In this document: positions 1 through 8,629 of the stretch, piece after piece
Layout: each line of letters begins with the position of its first letter
How positions within the stretch are numbered: the first letter of the stretch is position 1
Source of the DNA: Lysinibacter sp. HNR
GTDB taxonomy: Bacteria > Actinomycetota > Actinomycetes > Actinomycetales > Microbacteriaceae
Assembly (NCBI RefSeq): GCF_029760935.1
Contig: NZ_CP121684.1
Coordinates: forward strand, 2,356,001-2,420,000
Direction: 5' to 3'
Length of the DNA: 64,000 nucleotides
Made by a program: the position numbers and the translations under genes
The notes under the pieces: model-generated
Told to the model about the DNA's origin: nothing
Database searches by the model: none
What the model saw: only the letters and a program-made list of their open reading frames with translations

Positions 1-385
1 GACGGGCCAGCAGGTTTCCCTCCTCCGTTTCCGCCCACCGAAGCATCCACGAGGTGTATCGAAAGTAACCCTCCCCAGCGGGGAAACCGAATGAGCGTGC
101 GCGTAACCCCTCCGCCCCGCCGGACTCCCGTGACGCGGCACGCTCCGTAGCGAAGCCAAGACCGCTATCGTAAGCCCTGCGACTCTGCTCGTCCCCCACC
201 AGCCGCCACGCCGCCTGAACCGCGCGAAACCGTTCTGCCGAGCCCCCAACATCCGGATGCGTTGTCCTGAGAGCCACACGATAGGCGCGCCGCAATTCCT
301 CGGCTGAGGCCGTGGCCAGAACCCCCAGCACCTCGTACGGTGTTGCGGAAGCGGCATCGGTTATCGTGTTCCGATGCTCTTCCAT
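1..385 (-). CDS. J-domain (DnaJ-like) protein, C-terminus cut by window edge
   Basis: Reading the minus strand from the ATG at 383-385 gives a protein opening MEEHRNTITDAASATPYEVL, followed by a J domain: helix II with EELRRAYRVALR, the diagnostic HPD loop (THPDVGG), then helix III (FRAVQAAWRLV). The J domain stimulates Hsp70 (DnaK) ATPase; the HPD triad is the known contact. The start is supported by a GGAAAGGA ribosome-binding site just upstream on the minus strand. The frame stays open to base 1, so about 128 residues are seen and the C-terminal part lies outside. It diverges from metY across about 200 bases. Small actinobacterial J proteins without the Gly/Phe and zinc-finger regions are common; the client is unknown. 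Confidence 0.8.
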   Translation of the reverse strand, partial: MEEHRNTITDAASATPYEVLGVLATASAEELRRAYRVALRTTHPDVGGSAERFRAVQAAWRLVGDEQSRRAYDSGLGFATERAASRESGGAEGLRARSFGFPAGEGYFRYTSWMLRWAETEEGNLLAR

Positions 386-589
386 AGCTTCCTTTCCGGG
401 CTCAGTTGCGTGTATCCCTATCTATCGTTTCACACCATCGTTCAAAATTTTGGAGTAGCATCCACCTCGTTAGCGCAAAACGGCACTGTTTCCTTATTAC
501 CCCGTGTGTCTTTAGCTTTTGCAACGATCGAGGGGAAAACATAAGCTCAACACGAAACACCACCTAATATTTACCGCAAGGACCTGAAC

Positions 590-1918
590 ATGACCGATCA
601 GCCCAACTGGAACTTTGAGACCAAACAGATACACTCCGGCGCAAAGCCCGACCCCACCACCAATGCACGGGCGACACCGATCTATCAGACCACCTCGTAC
701 GTCTTTAACGACTCGGATCACGCAAAGAACCTCTTTGCGCTCGCCGAAGCGGGAAATATCTACACCCGCATTCAAAACCCCACACAAAACGTCGTGGAGG
801 AGCGAGTCACCGCACTTGAGGGTGGCAGCGGGGCTCTGCTTGTAGCTTCGGGGCAGGCCGCCGAAACCTATGCGGTTCTGAATATCGCCCGGGCGGGTGA
901 CCACATCGTCTCCTCCAGTTCAATCTACGGTGGTACCTACAACCTTTTTAAATACACTCTTGCCCGGCTGGGTATCGAGGCCACTTTTGTGGAGAACCAG
1001 GATGATGCAGACGAGTGGCGTCGAGCAATCCGCCCCAACACCAAGCTTTTCTTTGCAGAAACAATCGGAAACCCCAAGATCAATATTCTTGATATCGAGA
1101 AGGTCGCTCGGGTGGCACACTCTGCGGGCCTTCCCCTCATCGTAGACAACACCATCGCAACCCCCTACCTCATTCGCCCGCTTGAGCACGGCGCCGACAT
1201 CGTGGTCCATTCCGCCACCAAGTTCCTCGGCGGTCATGGAACCACCGTGGGTGGTGTTATTGTCGACGGTGGAAAGTTCGAGTGGTCCAAACACGTTTCA
1301 CGATTCCCCGAACTCACCGAACCAGATCCCTCCTATCACGGCGTAAGCTACACGGGGGTTCACGGCGATAGTGTGGCCTACATCATCAAGGCGCGCGTAC
1401 AGCTACTCCGCGACCTGGGGGCGGCAATCGCACCGACCAGCGCCTGGCAGCTCATCCAGGGAATCGAAACCCTCTCGCTCCGTATCGAGCGACACGTTCA
1501 AAACGCGCAGGAGATAGCCGAGTGGTTGGATGAGCACCCCGACATCGCCAGCGTCAACTACTCGGGACTGCCCGGAAGCCCCTGGTACGAGGCCGCTGGC
1601 AAGTACGCGCCCAAGGGAGTCGGAGCCGTGCTGAGCTTCGAGCTTAAGGGGGGTGTTAACGCCGGTCGCGCCCTGGTCGATAACCTCAGCCTTTTCAGCC
1701 ACCTGGCAAACATTGGTGATGTGCGCAGCCTCGTCATACACCCGGCCTCCACCACGCACTCCCAGCTCACCCCAGAGCAGCAGCTCACCACCGGTGTCAC
1801 ACCCGGATTGGTGCGACTCTCGGTCGGCATCGAAAACGTCGCCGATCTTAAGGCCGACCTGGAACACGGCCTCGCGGCAGCCCGAAAGGTGGTAGCGGCA
1901 GAACGCTCTAACATCTAG
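590..1918 (+). CDS. metY: O-acetylhomoserine aminocarboxypropyltransferase (sulfhydrylase)
   Basis: This is a PLP-dependent Cys/Met-metabolism enzyme of 442 residues that makes homocysteine from O-acetylhomoserine and sulfide in direct-sulfhydrylation methionine synthesis. Family features visible are the N-terminal QIHSG and TTSYVF segments, the YTRIQNPT cofactor segment, GSGALLVASGQAA, the VDNTIATPYL stretch with the PLP-ring aspartate, and the lysine in HSATKFLGGHG that forms the Schiff base. The end carries the typical RLSVGIENVADLKADL. Length is normal for MetY and longer than MetB/MetC. An AAGGAC ribosome-binding site precedes the ATG. Its substrate is made by metX about 2 kb downstream; in many relatives the two are adjacent, here two unrelated genes lie between. 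Confidence 0.93.
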   Translation: MTDQPNWNFETKQIHSGAKPDPTTNARATPIYQTTSYVFNDSDHAKNLFALAEAGNIYTRIQNPTQNVVEERVTALEGGSGALLVASGQAAETYAVLNIARAGDHIVSSSSIYGGTYNLFKYTLARLGIEATFVENQDDADEWRRAIRPNTKLFFAETIGNPKINILDIEKVARVAHSAGLPLIVDNTIATPYLIRPLEHGADIVVHSATKFLGGHGTTVGGVIVDGGKFEWSKHVSRFPELTEPDPSYHGVSYTGVHGDSVAYIIKARVQLLRDLGAAIAPTSAWQLIQGIETLSLRIERHVQNAQEIAEWLDEHPDIASVNYSGLPGSPWYEAAGKYAPKGVGAVLSFELKGGVNAGRALVDNLSLFSHLANIGDVRSLVIHPASTTHSQLTPEQQLTTGVTPGLVRLSVGIENVADLKADLEHGLAAARKVVAAERSNI

Positions 1919-1974
1919 ATACTCCAGCGACTTAGTATTAGTGTGTTATCCAACGGAACCAACTTTAAAAGGGT

Positions 1975-2544
1975 GTGAGCATCATGGAAACACAGTTGCG
2001 AAGAGGAGAACGGTGGAACGGACTTCCGCTTGTAGCCACAGTTTTTACCGGAATTAACGCTCTTATCCTCCTGCTCGTTGCCTTCGGCAATATCACCGAC
2101 TACAACACAAACTGGAGTTTTGTTCACGGCGTCTTGGGAATGGAAACCACAAATTTCGGGCAGAACCCCGGTGTTGACCTGGATCCGAATGTGATGTGGC
2201 ACGCGATTAACTACCAGCCCCTGCAGGTTGCCGCATACGTTGGAATTATTGTGGCTGAAACTACCGCAGCCGTGATTCTTATTATTGCAACCCTCAAGTG
2301 GTTACGCGGATTCGGAAAAGACACGTTCCGTTCAGCGCGTAATTGGTCAAACGTAGGACTCCTGCTAGTTATCCTTATCTTTGGTGCCGGCTTTATTGCG
2401 ATTGGCGGCGAATGGTTCCAGATGTGGCGCTCCACGACCGAAAACGGACTCGACTCAGCCCTGCGCTACCTGACCGTGGCGTCCTTTGCCCTGGTCTTTG
2501 TCAACCTACCTTCGGAACGCTGGGGGCAAACACCGCAGGGATAG
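1975..2544 (+). CDS. DUF2165-family small integral membrane protein
   Basis: A 189-residue membrane protein matching the DUF2165 pattern from memory: first transmembrane helix, then FGNITDYNTNWSFVHGVLGM, a short loop with MWHAI, and three further helices (about residues 85-107, 125-145 and 155-175). The function of the family is unknown. Two starts are possible: the GTG at 1975 and an in-frame ATG at 1984; neither has a strong ribosome-binding site, and the upstream AAAAGGGTG fits the later one slightly better. It sits between metY and the TAP-like hydrolase on the same strand, with 56 bases after metY, and may be co-transcribed. No methionine-related role is implied by its sequence. Confidence 0.75.
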   Translation: MSIMETQLRRGERWNGLPLVATVFTGINALILLLVAFGNITDYNTNWSFVHGVLGMETTNFGQNPGVDLDPNVMWHAINYQPLQVAAYVGIIVAETTAAVILIIATLKWLRGFGKDTFRSARNWSNVGLLLVILIFGAGFIAIGGEWFQMWRSTTENGLDSALRYLTVASFALVFVNLPSERWGQTPQG

Positions 2545-2616
2545 CCGGAACGGACCACACCGCCTTAGTACCAGGGTAGGATTTCTTTTTAAGCGCGCTC
2601 AGGTGTAATTGAGAGC

Positions 2617-3891
2617 ATGAAAAAGTTAGTCACCGCATCCTTGGGAACCGGTTTAGTATTATTCCTATCCGTTTGCACCCAGGGGATATCTATCGCTGCC
2701 CAGGGGTCTTCTCCAGAAAGGTCTCAGACTGTTTGGAACGATTGTTCGGCACTCAAGAAAGATGTACAGGACATGTTTCAGCTTATCGGCCTCCCCTCGC
2801 CGCTCGAGAACGTCTCTGATCGTTTTCAATGCGCTGAGGTAGAGGTTCCCCTAAACTATGAGGATCCAAACGGTAAGAAAGTCTCGATTGCGATAAGCAG
2901 GATTCAAGCGCAGGGCCCCGAGCAGGGTGTTATCTTTACCAACCCCGGCGGCCCGGGCTTGGAGGGACGTACACTACCACGAGCTATCGAAGCGAGCGCA
3001 ATGGCTGACATTACGCGCACGCACACCCTCGTGGGAATAGACGTGCGGGGCACAGGCGGTAGCACTTCGGTGACCTGTAATTCGCTTCATAACCTTGACA
3101 TCCCTGAGATTGCCGATTTTGATCAGGCCGCCGCCTCTGCATTTAGTGAGACTATTGCACGGGCCAATATCGACTGTGTTGCTGAGGATCCCGATTTTTT
3201 TAGCGCGTTGACCACTCAGAACGCTGCGCGGGATATGAACACGATCCGCGAGGCGATGGGATTAGATAAGGTGAGTTATTTCGGAGTCTCGTGGGGAACT
3301 GAGTTAGGCATTGAGTTCCGTTCTCAATTTCCGCAACACATCGAGCGGATGCTTCTGGACAGTGTTACCGACATCTCAGGGGACGCTCGATCGTCGCTGG
3401 ACGATATTGCTCAAGCACGGGAAGCCTTTGAAGCCCATAAAACTAACGATTCTCCCGGGTTTGCACTACCAGACTATAAGATCTTTGATCCGGTGACCCG
3501 GTCGACGATCACCTGCAATGCCTATTCCGATGCTTCAGACGCGCAACAACAGTGGAGAGACTATTTAAGGCGCGCTCAAGAATTTCCCCGCACCGGATCA
3601 TCCCGTCCTCCACACCCTCTGAGCTCAGCCGTTGCCGGGGTGTCAGCGTGCACCGGATGGCCGCATAAACCCCGTAATATCTCTGCCCGCTACTCTCACG
3701 GTTCGCTCCAGCTTGTGGGCCACCTAAAAGAAACGGTCACCCCGGCAGTGTGGACGCAGCGGGCCCAGCAGAAAATTGGTGGTCATCTTTTTATGATCGA
3801 TAACGGGGCACACGGGTCACTCAGCTCGGGGCCTCACGCGCAGAAAGCGGTGGAGTATCTGCAAACGGGAAAAATCTTCGTGAATCCATAG
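2617..3891 (+). CDS. Secreted TAP-like alpha/beta hydrolase, middle region shortened
   Basis: The protein has a signal peptide (MKKLVTASLGTGLVLFLSV, cut probably near residue 28), then an alpha/beta-hydrolase fold of the tripeptidyl-aminopeptidase (TAP) type: oxyanion segment NPGGPGLEG, VGIDVRGTGGS, the nucleophile elbow GVSWGTELG, and a C-terminal TAP-like region ending with the histidine in NGAHGSL. Normal members run close to 500 residues; this has 424, and the lid/cap section after LLDSVTD is clearly short. The acid position reads ETVTP where DxxTP is usual, so Glu replaces Asp. These oddities suggest altered specificity or early decay. A second family member, a lipoprotein, lies at 46.7-48.0 kb. 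The call to the fold is firm; the substrate is unknown. Confidence 0.75.
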   Translation: MKKLVTASLGTGLVLFLSVCTQGISIAAQGSSPERSQTVWNDCSALKKDVQDMFQLIGLPSPLENVSDRFQCAEVEVPLNYEDPNGKKVSIAISRIQAQGPEQGVIFTNPGGPGLEGRTLPRAIEASAMADITRTHTLVGIDVRGTGGSTSVTCNSLHNLDIPEIADFDQAAASAFSETIARANIDCVAEDPDFFSALTTQNAARDMNTIREAMGLDKVSYFGVSWGTELGIEFRSQFPQHIERMLLDSVTDISGDARSSLDDIAQAREAFEAHKTNDSPGFALPDYKIFDPVTRSTITCNAYSDASDAQQQWRDYLRRAQEFPRTGSSRPPHPLSSAVAGVSACTGWPHKPRNISARYSHGSLQLVGHLKETVTPAVWTQRAQQKIGGHLFMIDNGAHGSLSSGPHAQKAVEYLQTGKIFVNP

Positions 3892-3960
3892 CGTAACTCC
3901 AACAGGCAGCGCATTCGTAACAATCCACTCCGACGCGGAGGAATCTGCAAGAATCAAGAC

Positions 3961-5166
3961 ATGGATTGGCAAACTCACGAAGACTCCTCCCCCTCGGAGA
4001 TTATTACGAATGCGCAGATCCGTTCACTACTTGGCAAGCCGGCACCATCGGGAGCCTGGCGCGACGGTGATCCGATTGGGAACCGACAATTTGTTGATAT
4101 TGGCGATATCGTCACCGAACACGGCGATACCATTCCCCACACACGCATCAGCTACGAAACTTTTGGCACACTCACCCCGAGCAGGGACAACGCAATTTTG
4201 GTGCTCCACGCGCTCACCGGCGATAGTCACCTGAGCGGTCCTGCCGGTGCGGGCCACCACACCAACGGCTGGTGGAACAACCTGGTCGGGCCGGGCCGGG
4301 CCCTCGACACCAATAAATGGTTTATCGTTGCCCCCAACATTCTTGGGGGCTGTCAGGGAAGCACCGGGCCGGCATCTCTCGCACCCGATAGTGCTGAATG
4401 GGGCGCCCGATTCCCCTACCTCACAATACGCGACCAGGTGGCCGCTCAACTCGCCTTTACCCAAGCTATAAAGATTGATACGTGGGCCGCCGTCATCGGG
4501 GGTTCCATGGGCGGAATGCACGCCCTTGAGTGGGGCGCACAGCATGCTTCTCTCGTGCAGCGCCTAGCCGTCATCGCCGCGCCTCCCGCTACTACGGCGG
4601 ATCAGATCGCTGTGAACCTGGTACAGCTGGAGGCCATCACCTCTGACCCCGCTTTTCGAGACGGCCGTTACTATAATGCGGGCGACGGTAACGGTCCACA
4701 CCAGGGACTCGCCCTCGCTCGCAGGATAGCGCTGCTCAATTATCGGAGTCCCACGGAGCTTAACGACCGTTTCAGTCGTTCCTGGCAGAGCACTCTGAGC
4801 CCTCTCGGCGAAGGCGGACGGTTTGCCGTAGAGTCTTACCTTGACTTTCACGGCAATAAATTTACTCGACGCTTTGACGCTAACAGCTACATCACGCTGG
4901 TAAACGCCATGAACTCCCACGACGTGGGGCGAGGGCGGGGTGGTGTTGCGCGGGCCCTCTCCCAGATCACTATGCCCACCCTCGTCTTGGGGATTCCAAG
5001 CGATAGACTCTTCCCCATTGAGGGGCAGCAGACCATCGCGTCGGGGGTGCCCGGAAATATTGACGGTAAGGTGCCCGCCCTGCTCAACTCCGAGTTTGGT
5101 CACGACGGTTTCCTCATCGAGTCCGAGCCCGTGTCTGGCCACCTATCTAGACTTCTCGATCTCTAG
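3961..5166 (+). CDS. metX: Homoserine O-acetyltransferase
   Basis: A 401-residue alpha/beta-hydrolase acyltransferase that acetylates homoserine with acetyl-CoA, giving the substrate of MetY. Visible family motifs are ISYETFGTL, VLHALTGDSH, the ILGGCQGSTGP segment, the nucleophile serine in GGSMGGMHALEW, the acid region near GIPSDRLFP and the catalytic histidine in FGHDGFLIE. The N-terminal extension of about 40 residues is usual for actinobacterial MetX. The GGAGGAA upstream is about 20 bases from the ATG, further than ideal, but no better start is seen. Transcribed in the same direction as metY. Confidence 0.92.
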   Translation: MDWQTHEDSSPSEIITNAQIRSLLGKPAPSGAWRDGDPIGNRQFVDIGDIVTEHGDTIPHTRISYETFGTLTPSRDNAILVLHALTGDSHLSGPAGAGHHTNGWWNNLVGPGRALDTNKWFIVAPNILGGCQGSTGPASLAPDSAEWGARFPYLTIRDQVAAQLAFTQAIKIDTWAAVIGGSMGGMHALEWGAQHASLVQRLAVIAAPPATTADQIAVNLVQLEAITSDPAFRDGRYYNAGDGNGPHQGLALARRIALLNYRSPTELNDRFSRSWQSTLSPLGEGGRFAVESYLDFHGNKFTRRFDANSYITLVNAMNSHDVGRGRGGVARALSQITMPTLVLGIPSDRLFPIEGQQTIASGVPGNIDGKVPALLNSEFGHDGFLIESEPVSGHLSRLLDL

Positions 5167-5300
5167 GGCATGTTTTAGCTAAACCTCAGGTAGCTCACAC
5201 CCTCCTTTCACCTGTTGTGAGTACGCTGAGGCTCAAGGGTTCGTCACCGGATCCCCGCACGACAAGAACCATGAAATTTTAGAGCCACTGGAGGAACAGC

Positions 5301-5942
5301 ATGGCAAAGCGCCTACGTGTCTCTCTTTTTATGATTCTTACTATGGTGGGGGCAGTGCTGATCGCGTTTATCGTTGGATCAGTGATCTTTATCTCAAACC
5401 TCACCCTCTTCTCTGATGACGGCTCTCCGTCAGTTCAGAGCCCCGGCCCACAAATTGTTGCCGAGGGCCAGAAGACCCTGAGGGTCCCCGAGTCCGTCCC
5501 CTACTCTCTGAGCGGAACCTCGCTGGATGTTGTAATCAGCGCACGCGGATCCTATAGCGAACGACAGGTCACACTCGACGTATCCGCCACGGGGACAATC
5601 GCGGTAACGGATGATGTTCTCACCACCGCCTCGCTAGAGCTCAAAACACTCAACTACCCCGCACTCAGCTTCACCCTCACCGAACCCTGCTACCTGAGCC
5701 GCGACAACAGCGTTGCATACGGCACGCTCAGCGTTGCCGGACACGCTCAGCCCGCAGAAATCACCATCAACGCTTCCTTCACAGAGGGCACCGGTATTGT
5801 CTCGGGAAGTCTTGAAGTCACACCCGACCTCTTTACCGGCATCCCGGTACTCAAAGATATTCCCCCGAGTACCCTTTCCTTTACACTGGATGCCACGGAA
5901 GTCACCGCTAACCCGCTAGGGCAAGGCTACCCTGCTCGATGA
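5301..5942 (+). CDS. Exported membrane-anchored protein, possibly YceI-like
   Basis: A 213-residue protein with one N-terminal transmembrane segment (residues about 8-32, signal anchor or uncleaved signal peptide) and a beta-rich extracytoplasmic domain. The stretch VAYGTLSVAGHAQPAEITI resembles the GxLTlxGvtrPV core of YceI-like lipocalin-fold domains, and the preceding long beta strands fit, but the match is weak and made by eye. YceI-like proteins bind isoprenoid-type lipids in known cases; that is not shown here. A GGAGGAA ribosome-binding site stands eight bases before the ATG. It lies alone between metX and the convergent transporter pair. Confidence 0.6.
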   Translation: MAKRLRVSLFMILTMVGAVLIAFIVGSVIFISNLTLFSDDGSPSVQSPGPQIVAEGQKTLRVPESVPYSLSGTSLDVVISARGSYSERQVTLDVSATGTIAVTDDVLTTASLELKTLNYPALSFTLTEPCYLSRDNSVAYGTLSVAGHAQPAEITINASFTEGTGIVSGSLEVTPDLFTGIPVLKDIPPSTLSFTLDATEVTANPLGQGYPAR

Positions 5943-5964
5943 GGCACTGTGTAGCGCTGTCGAA

Positions 5965-7014
5965 TTAGCTAAACCTGCCGCGCCGAGTGATGTCGTGAAC
6001 CTCGCCCACAAGCTCCTCCACAACATCCTCAAGGAAAAGCACTCCGGTGGTTGAGCCCGCGGAGTTAAATACCCTCGCGAGGTGCGCGCCGTTCTGCTGC
6101 ATCTTTGCGAGGGCGTCTTCGAGGTCTGCCCCCGCAAAAAGCGAGACCATTCGACGGATTCGCTTGGACGGGATAGGTTCATCATGCTCGTCTTCGTTGA
6201 GGTCGATCACGTCTTTAAGGTGAACATACCCCTGAGGTTCACCGGCATTATCCACCAGCACATAACGTGAGAAGCCGTGCTTGGTCACGGCGGCCTCAAC
6301 GTCGGCTGGGGTAGCGGTCACTTCAGAAAGAGTGACAAGGTTTTCGAGAGGAACTGCCACGTCTTTCACCGTCTTGGTGGTGAACTCAAAGGCCGCGACA
6401 AGTGCCCCCGTGCTGTCTTCTAATACCCCCTCCCGGGTGGAGTGATCCACTATTGTGGCAACTTCCTCAAGCGTGAACGTGCTCGTGGCCTCGCTCTTGG
6501 GCTCAACCCGAAACCAGCGCAGCACACCGTTTGCAACTGCGTTGAGAAACACAATCACAGGCTTCACCAGATTTGCAACGAATACGAGCGGCGGAGCCAG
6601 CAGCAGCACCGCCCTGTCGGGCAGTGAGAATGACATGTTTTTGGGAATCATCTCACCGAAAACCACGTGCAGATAGGATACCGAGGCCAGGGCAATAATA
6701 AAGGCAATTGCCGAGACCACCTCGGGGGACCACCCGGTGAACTCCAGAGGTACAGCCAGGAGATGATGAATCGCGGGTTCCGAAACGTTCAGGATGAGCA
6801 GCGAACACACCGTAATGCCCAGCTGACAGGTGGCGAGCATAAGGGTCGCGTGCTCCATGGCAAAGAGCGCCGTCTTTGCCCGTTTTTTGCCCTGATCGGC
6901 AAGCGGCTCGATCTGTGAGCGGCGAGCAGAGATCACGGCAAACTCGGCGGCAACAAAAAATGCGTTGGCCGCCAGCAGCACAAAAAGCCATGCGATTCCG
7001 GCCCAATCATTCAT
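5965..7014 (-). CDS. CNNM/HlyC-CorC family membrane protein (DUF21 + CBS pair), distal copy
   Basis: A 349-residue protein with a DUF21/CNNM transmembrane domain (residues about 1-180; opening WAGIAWLFVLLAANAFFVAAEFA, motif GEMIPKN) followed by two CBS domains. Known members transport or sense Mg2+/Co2+; older names are hemolysin C. It lacks the C-terminal CorC/HlyC domain that its neighbour has, ending soon after the second CBS (LFLEDVVEELVGEVHD). The gene overlaps the upstream paralogue by 8 bases, so the two are translationally coupled; such tandem long/short pairs are common in actinobacteria and may act as a heteromer. It is convergent with the exported protein gene ending at 5942. Confidence 0.88.
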   Translation of the reverse strand: MNDWAGIAWLFVLLAANAFFVAAEFAVISARRSQIEPLADQGKKRAKTALFAMEHATLMLATCQLGITVCSLLILNVSEPAIHHLLAVPLEFTGWSPEVVSAIAFIIALASVSYLHVVFGEMIPKNMSFSLPDRAVLLLAPPLVFVANLVKPVIVFLNAVANGVLRWFRVEPKSEATSTFTLEEVATIVDHSTREGVLEDSTGALVAAFEFTTKTVKDVAVPLENLVTLSEVTATPADVEAAVTKHGFSRYVLVDNAGEPQGYVHLKDVIDLNEDEHDEPIPSKRIRRMVSLFAGADLEDALAKMQQNGAHLARVFNSAGSTTGVLFLEDVVEELVGEVHDITRRGRFS

Positions 7015-8326
7015 GATCGCTTACCTCCTTCCCAGAGTCCGGGGTAAATTTGAGACGATCGATGCGACGTCCATCCATACGCTCAACCCTCAGAACTCCC
7101 TCAGGCAGTACGACAGTGTCGCCCACGGCCGGAATACGCCCCAGCTCGCTCACCACAAATCCGGCAACCGTTTCAAAGGGCCCCTCATCAGGAACCCGCA
7201 CACCGGTTTGATCAAAAAGCTCATCGGGCCGGAGAGATGCGGGGAAGGTGAGGTAGCTTCCGTTCTGGACGATGCTCGCGCGGGCACGGTCGTGCTCGTC
7301 ATCAACTTCGCCGATGAGCTCCTCCACCAGGTCCTCAAGTGTTGCAACCCCCGCCGTTCCACCGTACTCGTCAACAACAACCGCCATCTGATAGCCTCGC
7401 CCGCGCAGTTCTTCGAGCAGAACGTCGAGCTTCATGGTTTCGGGAACACGCAGCACGCTCCCCTGAAGCGCTCCCGTGGGAACCTCCGAGCGTTTTTCCC
7501 GTGGTAACGCAATAACCTGTTTCACGTGGACGATACCCACCACATCGTCATAATCGGCATCGATCACCGGAAAACGAGAGAATCCCGTTTTACGCGCGGC
7601 CTGCAGCACGCTCTCGGCGGGATCATCCCGCCGCACAACAATCAGACGCGGACGGGGGGTCATCACATCGGCTGCGGTGTGCTCACTGAATCTCAGGGTG
7701 CGGCTCAGCAACGTTGCGGTATCGTCCTCAAGCAGTCCGGCCATCGCGGAGCGTCGCACCAAAGATGAGAGCTCTTCGGCCGAGCGCGCGGCAGAGAGCT
7801 CCTCTTTCGGCTCAATCCCCAGCATCCGCAAAACGACATTGGCACTGTTATTCAGAAGCATAATGACGGGTTTAAAAACCACCGTAAAGGCGATCTGAAA
7901 AGAGACCACCTTTTTTGCCGCGCTTAAAGGCCTGGCCAGAGCAAAATTCTTGGGAATAAGCTCGCCCACAATCATCGAGAGAAGGGTGGCAAACAGGATT
8001 CCCACGGTCGCAGAAACCGGACGCAGGAAAGCCTCGGGAAGCCCCAGGGTGGTAAGGGGCTGCGCAAGGAGTCGACTGATGGCAGGTTCCATGGTGTATC
8101 CGGTGAGCAACGTGGTCAGGGTAATGCCCAATTGCGCACTCGACAGATGAGTTGAGGTGATCTTGAGGGCGGAAATGGTTTTTTCCAGCCCTTCCTCTCC
8201 TCGCCCCTGACGGGCTTCAAGTTCAGCTCGGTCAAGATTTACCAGCGCAAACTCGGAAGCAACAAAAAATCCGGTTCCGACGGTGAGCACCAAACCTATA
8301 CCGAGCAGAAGTAAGTCAATTAGCAC
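7007..8326 (-). CDS. CNNM/HlyC-CorC family membrane protein (DUF21 + CBS + CorC_HlyC), proximal copy
   Basis: A 439-residue paralogue of the downstream gene: DUF21/CNNM membrane domain (FFVASEFALVNLDRAELEAR, GELIPKNFAL), CBS pair (VMTPRPRLIVVRRDDPAESV and the YGGTAGVATLEDLVEELIGE end of the second), then the C-terminal transporter-associated CorC_HlyC domain (residues about 350-425) with the usual GRIPAVGDTV turn. The domain order is that of Mg2+/Co2+ efflux proteins such as CorC/YhdP. It is the first gene of the pair. Upstream lies the 303-base gap that separates it from the divergent pilin gene. Confidence 0.9.
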   Translation of the reverse strand: MLIDLLLLGIGLVLTVGTGFFVASEFALVNLDRAELEARQGRGEEGLEKTISALKITSTHLSSAQLGITLTTLLTGYTMEPAISRLLAQPLTTLGLPEAFLRPVSATVGILFATLLSMIVGELIPKNFALARPLSAAKKVVSFQIAFTVVFKPVIMLLNNSANVVLRMLGIEPKEELSAARSAEELSSLVRRSAMAGLLEDDTATLLSRTLRFSEHTAADVMTPRPRLIVVRRDDPAESVLQAARKTGFSRFPVIDADYDDVVGIVHVKQVIALPREKRSEVPTGALQGSVLRVPETMKLDVLLEELRGRGYQMAVVVDEYGGTAGVATLEDLVEELIGEVDDEHDRARASIVQNGSYLTFPASLRPDELFDQTGVRVPDEGPFETVAGFVVSELGRIPAVGDTVVLPEGVLRVERMDGRRIDRLKFTPDSGKEVSDHE

Positions 8327-8629
8327 CGGTCACACCACTCTCTCGTGAAATTAGAGGAGGAGGCTGTGTAACCGGTCTATGAGAAGGAGGGTCGTCCATA
8401 AGTAGAACTAGTATACCGGGATGTTTCCTGAATGGAAGCCCTCGAAACCGTACCCAAAGATAATTCAATAAAACTCCATCAACTCCCGTAAGAAACAGAC
8501 CAGCTCGCTCATCCCCTCTGCGGGGTTCATAGTTTCCCCCGTACATTCTGCGTCAGCACAGACGCCGTACGCGCCTCCCGAACGCTGGGCGGTACAAGAA
8601 ACACAACCAACAAAACAAAAGGAGACTCT
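8327..8629. other. Divergent promoter region between transporter pair and pilin gene
   Basis: No convincing gene here. It must hold promoters for the minus-strand transporter pair and the plus-strand pilin. The last bases before the pilin GTG contain AAAAGGAG, a good ribosome-binding site. I could not find a convincing pair of ECF-type promoter elements by eye. Confidence 0.5.

Noticed and set aside
5167-5300. TTTAGCTAAA palindrome after metX as an operator
   Set aside because: Short and AT-rich, located directly after a stop; nothing supports regulation.
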